From: JANYCO01 sp035535995
GTDB lineage: Bacteria; Bacteroidota; Bacteroidia; Cytophagales; Cytophagaceae
Reading direction: 5' to 3'
Assembly: GCA_035535995.1 (NCBI GenBank)
Contig: DATLOZ010000016.1
Coordinates: forward strand, 1 to 64,000
DNA length: 64,000 bases
A program made the position numbers and the translations under genes. This document shows positions 51,140 through 59,064 of the stretch, in pieces; position 1 is the first letter of the stretch; each line of letters begins with the position of its first letter. Below the pieces are notes generated by a model that made no database searches, was not told the DNA's origin, and saw only the letters and a list, made by a program, of their open reading frames with translations.

Positions 51140-52651
51140 CTACTGTTTCGCCGTATTTTCAAGTTGTTCTTCCAAAACCTTTATCCTTTCTTTTAGTAAG
51201 GTTTCTGAATTTTTAAATTTCTCAAGTGCTTGTTCCATAATCCTTTTCTGATTTTCAAGCTGCGTATCGGTCCGCTTTTTGTCCTCTTCGCGGATCTGAT
51301 CGAGCTCTATGGCTTTGCGCTCCATTTCCTCCTGGGTGGTGGCCAGTTCTTCCATATTCTGGCGCATTTCCTCTTCCTGTGAGCGCAGCATCTCTGCCTG
51401 CTGCTGTGATTCTTCCAGCAACTTTTGTGTTTTTTCGTTCACTTGTGCATTGGAGATCGAAGTGGCAATACTTTCTCCGATCTTTTCTATAAAGTCTACT
51501 TTATATTTTTCCAGGATCGCAAACGAAGCAATCTCGATAATACCGAAAGTAGCATCGTTGATCTTGAGCGGTACGATCACCACCCCTCTTGGATTGCTTT
51601 CGCCCAGGCCAGAAGTAATATTGATATAGCTAGCCGGCACTTCGGTAAGATAGATGGTCTGTCCTTCTATGTAGGCTTGTCCTACAAGTCCTTCTCCTGG
51701 CTCTACTTTCTTTTCGAGAAATTTTTTGCGGTTATAAGCATAACAGGCTTTCAGCTCTAATACAGGCTGCGCCGGATCGGTGTTGTTGAGTACAAACAAT
51801 CCTCCCTGGTTTACTTCCAGGTATTTGATCAGGAAGTTTAAAATATTATTGGTAAGTGCTTCGAGGTTGTTGCTGTCTAGCCTCAGAATTTCGGAAGCTC
51901 TCGCCATGCCGATGTTTACAAATTTATCCTGCTGGTCTTTTTCATAAGCTGCTTGCAGGTTTTCACGCATTTTCAGCAGCGATTCTCCAAGATGATCTCC
52001 TTCCAGCAGTTCGTAAGCCATAGAAAGATTCCCTTTTGAGATCTCATCGGCAAAAGCAATATTTCTTTCGGTGTTTGATAAGCGCTCGTTGAGCTCCATT
52101 CCTTTGAGAAAAGATTCTTTATTTCTTTTTTCAAAAATATAGGACCAATAACCACACAAGAAAATGATGATGGTGACTAAAGTAAGATGCGTGAGAAAAA
52201 CACCGGTAGAAAGATTGCTGGCAGTAAAATAAATTTCATGTTTGCCCGAAAACTGAAGCCAGGCGAAACAGCTATCATGCGCCAGAACAGCGAGCGCCAT
52301 TACTAAATGAAGCCTCCAGTTTTGATACGCGATCAACAGCACTGCGCCTATGAAAGCGAAGAAATGCATTTCCAGCATGCCATGCATCTGGTATACAAAC
52401 TGCGCTGTATACACTGCATAAATAATGCTGAGTATATATTGATAAAATGTAGTTGATCTTCCCAGGCTGCGCACCGCATAATAAAACAACAGGCTCAATC
52501 CCCCGGCAAGTACCGCTATCAGGAAGGTTTGGTAGAAAAAAGAAATTACCAATCCGAAAACAAAAAAGCTAACCAATGCATAATTGGTCATCTTATCTGC
52601 CTTTTTATAGAGTTCTCTATAAAAGCCGGAAAGTACATTGAGGTTTTCCAT
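51140..52651 (-). CDS. Six-TM sensor with GAF domain and long coiled coil
   Basis: 503 aa from ATG 52651 (MENLNVLSGFYRE); an ATG at 52768 adds a non-conserved leader. Six membrane helices (about 23-175) containing the motif MHGMLEMHFFAFIG...AYQNWR, reminiscent of a transmembrane module found in front of GGDEF domains and kinases in other bacteria. A HAMP-like helical linker, a GAF domain (about 265-415; GEGLVGQAYIEG, SYINITSGLGES) and a C-terminal coiled coil (about 418-503) rich in Glu/Gln follow. The coiled coil could be the methylation substrate of CheR/CheB. No catalytic output. It begins the cluster. Confidence 0.83.
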   Translation of the reverse strand: MENLNVLSGFYRELYKKADKMTNYALVSFFVFGLVISFFYQTFLIAVLAGGLSLLFYYAVRSLGRSTTFYQYILSIIYAVYTAQFVYQMHGMLEMHFFAFIGAVLLIAYQNWRLHLVMALAVLAHDSCFAWLQFSGKHEIYFTASNLSTGVFLTHLTLVTIIIFLCGYWSYIFEKRNKESFLKGMELNERLSNTERNIAFADEISKGNLSMAYELLEGDHLGESLLKMRENLQAAYEKDQQDKFVNIGMARASEILRLDSNNLEALTNNILNFLIKYLEVNQGGLFVLNNTDPAQPVLELKACYAYNRKKFLEKKVEPGEGLVGQAYIEGQTIYLTEVPASYINITSGLGESNPRGVVIVPLKINDATFGIIEIASFAILEKYKVDFIEKIGESIATSISNAQVNEKTQKLLEESQQQAEMLRSQEEEMRQNMEELATTQEEMERKAIELDQIREEDKKRTDTQLENQKRIMEQALEKFKNSETLLKERIKVLEEQLENTAKQ

Positions 52652-53346
52652 GTATACAATTTTTAAATAAGCGATCGGCCCGAGGCCAATTGTTGAAATC
52701 TTTTCTGAAGCATTTCTCATGTTGTAGTCAAAGACAATCCTGCAAGCCTTTCCCCTTCCGGGCTGCATGGTCTCTTTTTTCTACAACACGTATTTTTATT
52801 TTATATCCAGCAGAAAACAGCGCTCTCTTTTTTGTTTTCTAAAGTAAAAAGAAAACAAGCCTTCACACACAATTAAGTGCCTCTTCCTATCCCTAATTAT
52901 TTCTTTCTTACTCTTAAAAATCTAAAAATTTGATTGCTATCGTACTATTCAATCCCTACAAAATTCCTCATTATTCTCTGAAGCCTCTGCAAGATACATT
53001 CATAATTGAATATACATAAAGGTTACATTTAGGCTCTATGAAAGATTTATACGTAAAAATGAAAATTACATCGGTCGAAAGATCAGATTCTATCATTTTA
53101 AGCCTTATTTATTACAATTTCCTTGAACTGGTATAAAAGCTTGTTTACAGAGGTAAAAAATTGTAGAATTCCCATGTCTATATGGTACCTATAAAAATTT
53201 AAGGCTATAAAATTTTATTATTCTGATATAAATTTAAATAGTGTAGTTTGCGTTTTTAATAATTAATTAACTAATTTTGATGAAAGTACGTACTTATGGT
53301 ACTTAACAAAGTTAAAATTAAAAAATCTGTATAAAATCCATTATTT
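52652..53346. other. Large divergent intergenic region, 695 bp
   Basis: AT-rich gap between the sensor gene (minus) and the OmpA/PD40 gene (plus), the longest in the window. It carries the predicted plus-strand promoter at 53247-53279. I see no ORF of coding character, no terminator and no palindrome longer than about 8 bp. It may hold control elements for both units. Confidence 0.6.
53247..53279 (+). promoter_or_regulatory. Full Bacteroidota promoter of the OmpA/PD40 gene
   Basis: TTTG (53247-53250), 21-nt spacer, TAATTTTG (53272-53279): both elements match the -33/-7 consensus. The predicted start is near 53285, giving a 5' UTR of about 60 nt before ATG 53347. Confidence 0.6.
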
Positions 53347-55644
53347 ATGATACAAGTAAGAAGGCTGCTTATTTTTCTTTTTTTAGTTTTGTTATCCAAT
53401 ACCTTAAGTATTTCTCAAGACACGAAGTCTGCTCTTAAAAAAGCCAACAATTTTTATAAAAACGAACAATACCGGAATGCGATCCCTTTTTATGAGGAAG
53501 TGCTGAAAACCGAGCCCAACAATGCCGAAGCGCTTTTCAAATCCGGCGTTTGTTATCTGAATCGTTTTTCAAAAGAAAAAGCGCTCGAAAATATTCTGAA
53601 AGCCTATAATACCGATTCTTCTGTAAGCGTCCATATCCGCTATTGGATGGGACGTGCCTATCACCTGAACTATAAGTTTGACGAAGCTTTGCAATCGTAT
53701 GCGATCTATAAAAATTCGCTGCGTAAGAAAGACCAGCGAAGCGACGATCTTCGTATTCATTTGGAACAAACAAAAGTGGCGAAAGAACTTTGCCAATCGC
53801 CTAAAAACTTTGCTGTACAAAACCTGGGAAGCAATGTGAATAGCTCCTACTCCGACCACAGCCCGGTAATCTCACAGGATGGAAAAACACTTTACTATAC
53901 CTCTCGTCGCGCCGATCAGCCTGGTGAAAAAGAAGAACTCGACGGAGAGCCTTTCGAAGATATTTTTGTTACGCAAAAAATAGACAGCCTTACCTGGAGT
54001 AAACCGGAGAGCCTGAACCTCAATACTACCGGCCACGACGCTACTTGCCAGCTGTACGACAACGATACCAAAATGATCATCTACCGTTTCGAACATGGCG
54101 GTGATATTTATTACTGCGAAAAAGAAGGAACCAGCTGGAGCAAGCCAAAATCTTTTCCTAACATTAATACCAAAAAATTTGAATCTTCCGCTTTCATCAC
54201 TGCCGATGGAAAAACAGTTTACTTCTCTACCGACCGCTATAAGAAAAACGATGATCTTGATATTTACTACATTGTAAAAGATGACAAAGGAAACTGGAGC
54301 AAGATCAAAGAGCTGAAAGGCGGTATCAATACTAAGTTTGACGAAGACGCACCTTTCCTCACGCCTGACGGAAAAACAATGTACTTCAGCTCAAGAGGAA
54401 ATCACAACATGGGCGGATTTGATATTTTCAAATCAACGCAGGATGAAAATGGTCTGTGGTCCGAACCTGAAAACCTTGGTTTCCCTATCAACACCCCGGA
54501 TGACGATGTGTACTACTACATGTCCTCCAATGGACGTCGTGGTTATATGGCTTCCTATAGAAGCGATGGCTTTGGCGAAAAAGATATTTATGAAGTTATT
54601 CCAATAGCAGGAGTAAATGTACAAGGGTTGGTAACAGAAGCTGTAACTGGAAATCCAGTAGATGGCATTATCCTCCTGTTCGTTTCGCAAAAACAAACCA
54701 CGGCTCCAAGCGCTGCTTCTGATCAATCTAAAGAAGGTGGGAAGTACGGTGTGAAGGTTACTTCTTACAATACCTATAAGATCTCCGTAGTGAAAGGTAC
54801 TGATACGCTTAAAACCGAAATGCTCGAGCTGCCTGCCATTGACGAGGAGAATAAGATCATCACCAAAAATTTTGTAGTACCGTACACCGGCAAGCCTATC
54901 GATACTACTGCTACTACAACTGTGGCAACAAACAATACCGTAGCGCCTACACACCGTTATATTTTCAGAGATGCTCATTTCCCTGAAAACAGAGCCACGC
55001 TTACCGATGAGACCAAACACGAATTGGACATTGCTGCAGAGATCCTGAAGAAAAATCCGGATGCTGAAATTAATCTGAAAGGATACGACAAGACCAACTC
55101 TAAACTGGCTGAGCAAAGAGCGAAAGCCACCGGCGACTATCTTGCCAGCAAAGGTGTAGATCCTTCAAGGATCAAATCTACTACCGGAGAAAAGTCTAAG
55201 ACCAATACAATCCGCGACAGAAGCGTAGCGCTGGACGTAAAACTGAAATCCGGCCTGGCGATGAACTACGATCCGACCATCATTCCTTCTTACACTGTAG
55301 GCAGTACTTTCGTGCTGCGCAATGTTTACTTCGTAACTGCTAAACATGACCTGAAAGCAGAAGGCAAAACAGAATTGGATACTTTGAAAAATATCATGGT
55401 CGCCAACCCAACGTTGAAAATAGAGCTGGCCGGACATACCGATGATGTAGGTAACGATGAGTACAACCAAAAACTTTCTGAAGAAAGAGCCAAGGCTGCA
55501 GTAGACTACCTGGTGAAACAAGGAATCGCTTCCGACCGACTGACTTATAAAGGATATGGAGAATCGATGCCATATGTGGCAAATGACTCTGAGTTTAACA
55601 GACAATTAAACAGAAGAACCGAGGCCAAGATCATTTCCCGATAA
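53347..55644 (+). CDS. TPR-PD40-CRD-OmpA-OmpA envelope protein (PorE-like architecture)
   Basis: 765 aa. Signal peptide (about 1-23), TPR repeats (about 28-140; NNAEALFKSGVCYL), a WD40-like PD40 propeller (about 150-420; repeats of DGKTLYYTS and DGKTMYFSS), a carboxypeptidase-regulatory-like domain (about 425-505) and two OmpA_C domains (about 530-635 and 650-765). The second has the murein-binding motifs AGHTDDVG and NRRTEAKI; the first lacks them (KGYDKT, IRDRSVALDV). PorE of Porphyromonas, a T9SS component, has the same order with one OmpA domain and a lipobox. Paralogues are many, so T9SS membership is only possible. Confidence 0.88.
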   Translation: MIQVRRLLIFLFLVLLSNTLSISQDTKSALKKANNFYKNEQYRNAIPFYEEVLKTEPNNAEALFKSGVCYLNRFSKEKALENILKAYNTDSSVSVHIRYWMGRAYHLNYKFDEALQSYAIYKNSLRKKDQRSDDLRIHLEQTKVAKELCQSPKNFAVQNLGSNVNSSYSDHSPVISQDGKTLYYTSRRADQPGEKEELDGEPFEDIFVTQKIDSLTWSKPESLNLNTTGHDATCQLYDNDTKMIIYRFEHGGDIYYCEKEGTSWSKPKSFPNINTKKFESSAFITADGKTVYFSTDRYKKNDDLDIYYIVKDDKGNWSKIKELKGGINTKFDEDAPFLTPDGKTMYFSSRGNHNMGGFDIFKSTQDENGLWSEPENLGFPINTPDDDVYYYMSSNGRRGYMASYRSDGFGEKDIYEVIPIAGVNVQGLVTEAVTGNPVDGIILLFVSQKQTTAPSAASDQSKEGGKYGVKVTSYNTYKISVVKGTDTLKTEMLELPAIDEENKIITKNFVVPYTGKPIDTTATTTVATNNTVAPTHRYIFRDAHFPENRATLTDETKHELDIAAEILKKNPDAEINLKGYDKTNSKLAEQRAKATGDYLASKGVDPSRIKSTTGEKSKTNTIRDRSVALDVKLKSGLAMNYDPTIIPSYTVGSTFVLRNVYFVTAKHDLKAEGKTELDTLKNIMVANPTLKIELAGHTDDVGNDEYNQKLSEERAKAAVDYLVKQGIASDRLTYKGYGESMPYVANDSEFNRQLNRRTEAKIISR

Positions 55645-55645
55645 A

Positions 55646-55678
55646 AAATCTTGAAGGTTTCGAAAACCTTCAAGATTT
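55646..55678 (+). terminator. Perfect 15-bp hairpin after the OmpA/PD40 gene
   Basis: AAATCTTGAAGGTTT (55646-55660), loop CGA, and its exact complement (55664-55678). A 3-nt loop and AT-rich ends. It is followed by A-rich sequence on the plus strand, so it may act together with the next hairpin. Confidence 0.75.
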
Positions 55679-55684
55679 AAAAGT

Positions 55685-55718
55685 AAAAGGGCTAAACTGA
55701 ATTGTTTAGCCCTTTTTT
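55685..55718 (+). terminator. Intrinsic terminator upstream of ubiE
   Basis: AAAAGGGCTAAAC / GTTTAGCCCTTTT, 13 perfect pairs and a 6-nt loop, ending in T6. Classic intrinsic terminator, which also separates the ubiE promoter from upstream transcription. Confidence 0.93.
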
Positions 55719-55720
55719 AT

Positions 55721-55728
55721 TACCTTTG
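55721..55728 (+). promoter_or_regulatory. TAnnTTTG -7 box of ubiE-porT
   Basis: TACCTTTG, exact -7 consensus, immediately after the terminator. No -33 TTTG at standard spacing. Confidence 0.45.
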
Positions 55729-55828
55729 TCCGTCCTTAACGATCTTGCCGGACTCAGGTAGAGGAAATTTTTCATCGGGAACTGAACGAAAAAAATCATC
55801 GCCGGCATGTTCAGAGAAGCACAACACT

Positions 55829-56551
55829 ATGACCGTAATACCATACAAAGAATCGCAAGCAGGGAAGAAAGAACAGGTGGCACAAATGTTTAACAACATT
55901 TCCCACCGGTATGATTTTCTAAACAGAGTATTAAGCCTTGGCATCGATATACGCTGGCGCAAAAAAGCGGTAAAGATCCTGAAAACACACCAGCCTACGC
56001 AAGTGCTGGATGTAGCCACAGGCACTGGAGACTTTGCCATTGCTGCGCTACAAGCCGGTCCGAAGAAAATAACAGGTGTAGACATCTCCGAACAAATGCT
56101 GGCTGTAGGCCGCGAGAAAATTGCCAAACTCGGTTTACAGGATAAAATCGAATTACTGAGCGGAGATTCCGAAAATCTGCAATTTCCGGACAATTATTTC
56201 GATGCAGTGATCGTTTCATTTGGAGTAAGAAACTTTGAAAACCTGGAAAAAGGAATGAGTGAAATACGAAGGGTACTCAGGCCTGGCGGATTGGTGATCG
56301 TGCTGGAGTTTTCAAAACCTTCGGGTTTTTTCTTTAAACGTATTTACAATTTCTATTTCCGGTACATATTACCTACCGTCGGAAAAATGATTTCAAAAGA
56401 TACTTCAGCGTATCGCTATTTACCAGATTCAGTGAATGCATTCCCTTACGGAAAAGCGTTTACTGACATATTAGATAAAATAGGATTTAAAAAAACACAA
56501 TGCAAAGAACTTACATTTGGCATAAGCTCCATTTACACAGGATTAAAATAA
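55829..56551 (+). CDS. ubiE: Demethylmenaquinone C-methyltransferase
   Basis: 240 aa from ATG 55829 (MTVIPYKESQAGKKEQV); the ATG at 55745 adds a polar, non-conserved leader. The UbiE family motif VAQMFNNISHRYDFLNRVLSLGIDIRWRKKAV region is at the N-terminus, SAM motif I VLDVATGTGDFAI, and FGVRNFENLEKGMSEIRRVLRPGG further on. It methylates demethylmenaquinone in menaquinone synthesis (menG role in this phylum). The last 52 nt overlap porT, a typical arrangement in Bacteroidota. Confidence 0.95.
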   Translation: MTVIPYKESQAGKKEQVAQMFNNISHRYDFLNRVLSLGIDIRWRKKAVKILKTHQPTQVLDVATGTGDFAIAALQAGPKKITGVDISEQMLAVGREKIAKLGLQDKIELLSGDSENLQFPDNYFDAVIVSFGVRNFENLEKGMSEIRRVLRPGGLVIVLEFSKPSGFFFKRIYNFYFRYILPTVGKMISKDTSAYRYLPDSVNAFPYGKAFTDILDKIGFKKTQCKELTFGISSIYTGLK

Positions 56552-57246
56552 CAATTGTTTTCCTGTTTGCTTTCCTTCTCAATAGCGGCCAGGCTTCTGC
56601 ACAGAAGCTTCATTCGCAGGAGAACCATGAGTGGGATACCAATCTGCCGAATTACGACGATAGGTTTTTACACTACGGTTTTACTTTAGGATTGAACTGG
56701 ACCCGTTTTCGCACCATACCTTCTCAAAATTATTTTAACGATAGCCTGATATCTATGCGCTCCAAACCTCAAGGTGGCTTTAATCTTGGGTTTGTGGTAA
56801 ACGCACGTTTGGGAAAATATTTTGACCTCCGTCTCCTGCCAGGCGTAGCTTTCTATACAAGAGCAGTACAGTATAAATTTGCCAATGGATTTTATTCCAA
56901 TCAAACAGCAGAATCTGTTTTTATTGAAACCCCACTCCTTCTAAAATATAAATCCCAACGCAGAAAAAATCATCGCTTATACATGGTTGGTGGCGTCAAG
57001 CCTGGCATTGAAGCGGGAGCTAAAAAGAAAGAGAAAAAGAAAACAGAACTACGAACAGAAAACATAGACTTCTGTATTGAATATGGTTTTGGGATCGATT
57101 TGTATTTCCAGTTCTTCAAATTCGCTCCTGAGATACGGTTCTCGCACGGCATCAACAATCTGCTCAACAACGATCCCAACCTGTATAGCAATAGTCTCTC
57201 AAAACTGACCACGCATACAGTGACACTTTATCTATTTTTTGAATAG
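56500..57246 (+). CDS. porT: PorT, type IX secretion outer-membrane protein
   Basis: 248 aa. Signal peptide (about 14-34, ending ASAQ) and an eight-strand-type barrel (HYGFTLGLNWTRF, GGFNLGFVVNARLGKYFDLRLLPGVAFY, YKSQRRKNHRLYMVGGVKPGIEAG, SHGINNLL). PorT is needed for T9SS secretion in Porphyromonas and Flavobacterium (SprT). The ATG at 56500 lies within ubiE; no later start leaves an intact signal peptide, so the 52-nt overlap is real. Export of the two sorting-domain proteins in this window would depend on this system. Confidence 0.93.
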   Translation: MQRTYIWHKLHLHRIKITIVFLFAFLLNSGQASAQKLHSQENHEWDTNLPNYDDRFLHYGFTLGLNWTRFRTIPSQNYFNDSLISMRSKPQGGFNLGFVVNARLGKYFDLRLLPGVAFYTRAVQYKFANGFYSNQTAESVFIETPLLLKYKSQRRKNHRLYMVGGVKPGIEAGAKKKEKKKTELRTENIDFCIEYGFGIDLYFQFFKFAPEIRFSHGINNLLNNDPNLYSNSLSKLTTHTVTLYLFFE

Positions 57247-57613
57247 CCTGAGGCTAAAGTTATGAATGTTGAGTTATGAATGTTGAGTTATGAATTATGA
57301 GTTGAACAAATAATTCATAACTTTTCTAATCCCCTTTTAATTCAGGAGAATTTCCTCCTTGCTTTTCTTCAATTAACTCAAAAATATCAGCTGCTAAACT
57401 TCCCTAATTACCTTTTTCAGTTTTTTCAAAACACAATAACAAGCTAATAAATAACACATTACCATAACAGTATGCACGCATACCATTGGCAAAATCTTAC
57501 ATTAGGCCAAAATAACCTTTTGTGTTGTACGCGTATATATGCTTGTGAAGTTGGTTGAGGGGTAGATAGGTTTGGTAGAGTGGGTTGAAGCGGTGTTGCT
57601 CTCGGGCACACCG
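57247..57613. other. Convergent intergenic region, 367 bp
   Basis: Holds the heptamer repeat at its left end and the plus-strand terminator at its right end. The segment 57540-57590 is G/T-rich on the plus strand. A small RNA derived from the porT 3' region and ending at the terminator is possible, but no promoter with a full consensus is visible (only a TAnnnTTTTG-like stretch near 57516). Confidence 0.5.
57256..57324. repeat. Heptamer inverted repeat, GAGTTAT/GAATGTT family, convergent junction 4
   Basis: The left arm contains seven units in a row (AAGTTAT, then GAATGTT and GAGTTAT alternating, then GAATTAT), that is a 14-bp direct repeat three times. The right arm (57313-57324, ATTCATAACTTT) pairs with the first 12 nt. 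It follows porT and is the 5' part of the 367-bp gap before the convergent gene. Confidence 0.88.
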
Positions 57614-57623
57614 CTATTTTTTT
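57589..57623 (+). terminator. Plus-strand intrinsic terminator overlapping the end of the convergent gene
   Basis: AGCGGTGT (57589-57596) pairs with ACACCGCT (57608-57615), 8 bp, followed by A then T7. The T-run overlaps the last codons of the minus-strand gene. Only the plus strand has the T-run, so it ends the porT transcript or a small RNA. Confidence 0.75.
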
Positions 57624-58768
57624 GTAGTCAGCAATTCATCCAATCCTTTTCCTCTTACAAAAGAATGCATCCACTGTTTGATCGTGTGGACGTCATAATC
57701 GATCACTCCGTCTTTATGCAACCTGTTTAACGTAGCACGTTCCTTCGAAGAAAGATTTCCATCAATAATAAATCCTAACACTAAAAGCTGGATCACTCCT
57801 TCCCTGATTTCCGGGTTTGCATTTTTTATTTCATCAAAGTATTCATCGTCCAGCGCGTGTGCTTCCTTTACCGGAATTTGAAATGTTTGCAGAATATTTT
57901 TAGCCAATAAAAAATGATTGTGATGGTATCTTCTTTTCGACATGGCGATGAACTGCAACGTATCATACACATAGTTTGAAAACTCCGGTGTAAACTGATA
58001 ACGCTCCTGTAGATTGCCGCACAGCTGACGGATTAGGTTTGGCGCCATGATCCTTACTTTTGTTTCATGGATCACGATCCAGGAAGCATAAGCATTCCAG
58101 AAAGCAAAAACAGGAACGCCCACCATATCGATGATCGCACGCAGGGCGTAGCGGCCGAGAATTCTGCGTAGTAAAATTTTAGCGACGTAATTGCTGATCG
58201 TAGCTTTGAGCCTGTTGATGATCAGGAAAATTAACAAGGTCCAGCGCGAAGCGCCCTGTAGTGGATTCAGGCCATAGGTGGAAGCAGATTTATCGTCTTT
58301 CTCCAGACCTACACGCATCAGCGATTCAATATGTTTGTCGTAATCCGGGTCGTTGCGATCGGGAAAGCCGCATACTTCGGCGATCTTGAAAACCACGCGG
58401 ATGTTGAGCGCCATGAGCGCATAAATTTCTATGTATACCAGGATCACTCCATAAATAATTCCTACTACAGGAATGCTTAGCGAGTAGTCTGTGTAAGGAG
58501 ATTTTAAGGTGTATTCATAAAAATATTCCGGGAAATAATACTGCGGCAGATACAGCGCCAACACGCCAATCACGCCAAAGGCCGCGGCCCAGAACATGGT
58601 GCGAATTACTTCTTTTCTTATTGTTTTTACTTCTTCATCACTCAATAGATGCAGCGTTTCTGTATCCCTGGGTGGCAATTCCGTAAGCTTGGTAAGGTAT
58701 CGGTACGCTAGTTTTTCGATCATAGTAAAAGGAATATCCGGCTGATCATTGTGCTCTATTATCATCAT
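57614..58768 (-). CDS. Membrane protein of unknown function with TerB-like C-terminus
   Basis: 384 aa. Two membrane helices (about 58-80 and 98-125) after a cytoplasmic N-terminus (TMIEKLAYRYLTKLTELPP), then a long soluble region. The last 60 residues (VLGFIIDGNLSSKERATLNRLHKDGVIDYDVHTIKQWM) resemble a TerB/co-chaperone-type helical domain. It may belong to the membrane family NCBI names LBF_2804, which I recall only from memory. Its stop overlaps the plus-strand terminator. Confidence 0.75.
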   Translation of the reverse strand: MMIIEHNDQPDIPFTMIEKLAYRYLTKLTELPPRDTETLHLLSDEEVKTIRKEVIRTMFWAAAFGVIGVLALYLPQYYFPEYFYEYTLKSPYTDYSLSIPVVGIIYGVILVYIEIYALMALNIRVVFKIAEVCGFPDRNDPDYDKHIESLMRVGLEKDDKSASTYGLNPLQGASRWTLLIFLIINRLKATISNYVAKILLRRILGRYALRAIIDMVGVPVFAFWNAYASWIVIHETKVRIMAPNLIRQLCGNLQERYQFTPEFSNYVYDTLQFIAMSKRRYHHNHFLLAKNILQTFQIPVKEAHALDDEYFDEIKNANPEIREGVIQLLVLGFIIDGNLSSKERATLNRLHKDGVIDYDVHTIKQWMHSFVRGKGLDELLTTKK

Positions 58769-58850
58769 ACCTGAGAAATTTTTCGGTACAATTGTGCTAA
58801 AAATACATATAAAAAGGTTAAAGTTAAAAGGAGAAAGTTTTTTATAAAAA

Positions 58851-58985
58851 GATACCAGATGCCGGATAATTTATTCTGAATTTTTATAACTGTGTATGTA
58901 TAAAATTAATAATAGAGTATCCAAGCCACAAAATTCCTGAATAACAAATCTTTTATCCGGTATCTGGCATCTGGTATCCAGTATC
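58851..58985. repeat. Heptamer inverted repeat, GATGCCG family, locus 3
   Basis: Left arm 58851-58871 is three units (GATACCA, GATGCCG, GATAATT). Right arm 58951-58985, on the minus strand, is exactly five units (GATACTG, GATACCA, GATGCCA, GATACCG, GATAAAA). The 79-bp spacer is AT-rich. It lies between two minus-strand genes. Confidence 0.85.
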
Positions 58986-58987
58986 TA

Positions 58988-59024
58988 TAAAAAAAGGTGT
59001 AGCCCTTAAAAAGAACCACACCTT
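58988..59024 (-). terminator. Intrinsic terminator after the 59-kb lipoprotein gene
   Basis: On the minus strand AAGGTGT (59024-59018) pairs with ACACCTT (59000-58994), followed by T7. It ends the three-gene envelope operon. Confidence 0.85.
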
Positions 59025-59064
59025 AGGAATTTATTAACTTAAACTTTACACTTAACTTTTCAAT

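Noticed and set aside
52652..52768. N-terminal extension of the 6-TM sensor from ATG 52768
   Set aside because: The 39 extra residues are polar and unlike the family start; ATG 52651 precedes the first helix neatly.
54433..55116. 227-codon minus-strand open frame
   Set aside because: Shadow of the OmpA/PD40 gene; no start context and no recognisable domain.
55745..55828. N-terminal extension of UbiE
   Set aside because: 28 Ser/Lys-rich residues absent from the family; the methyltransferase begins correctly at 55829.
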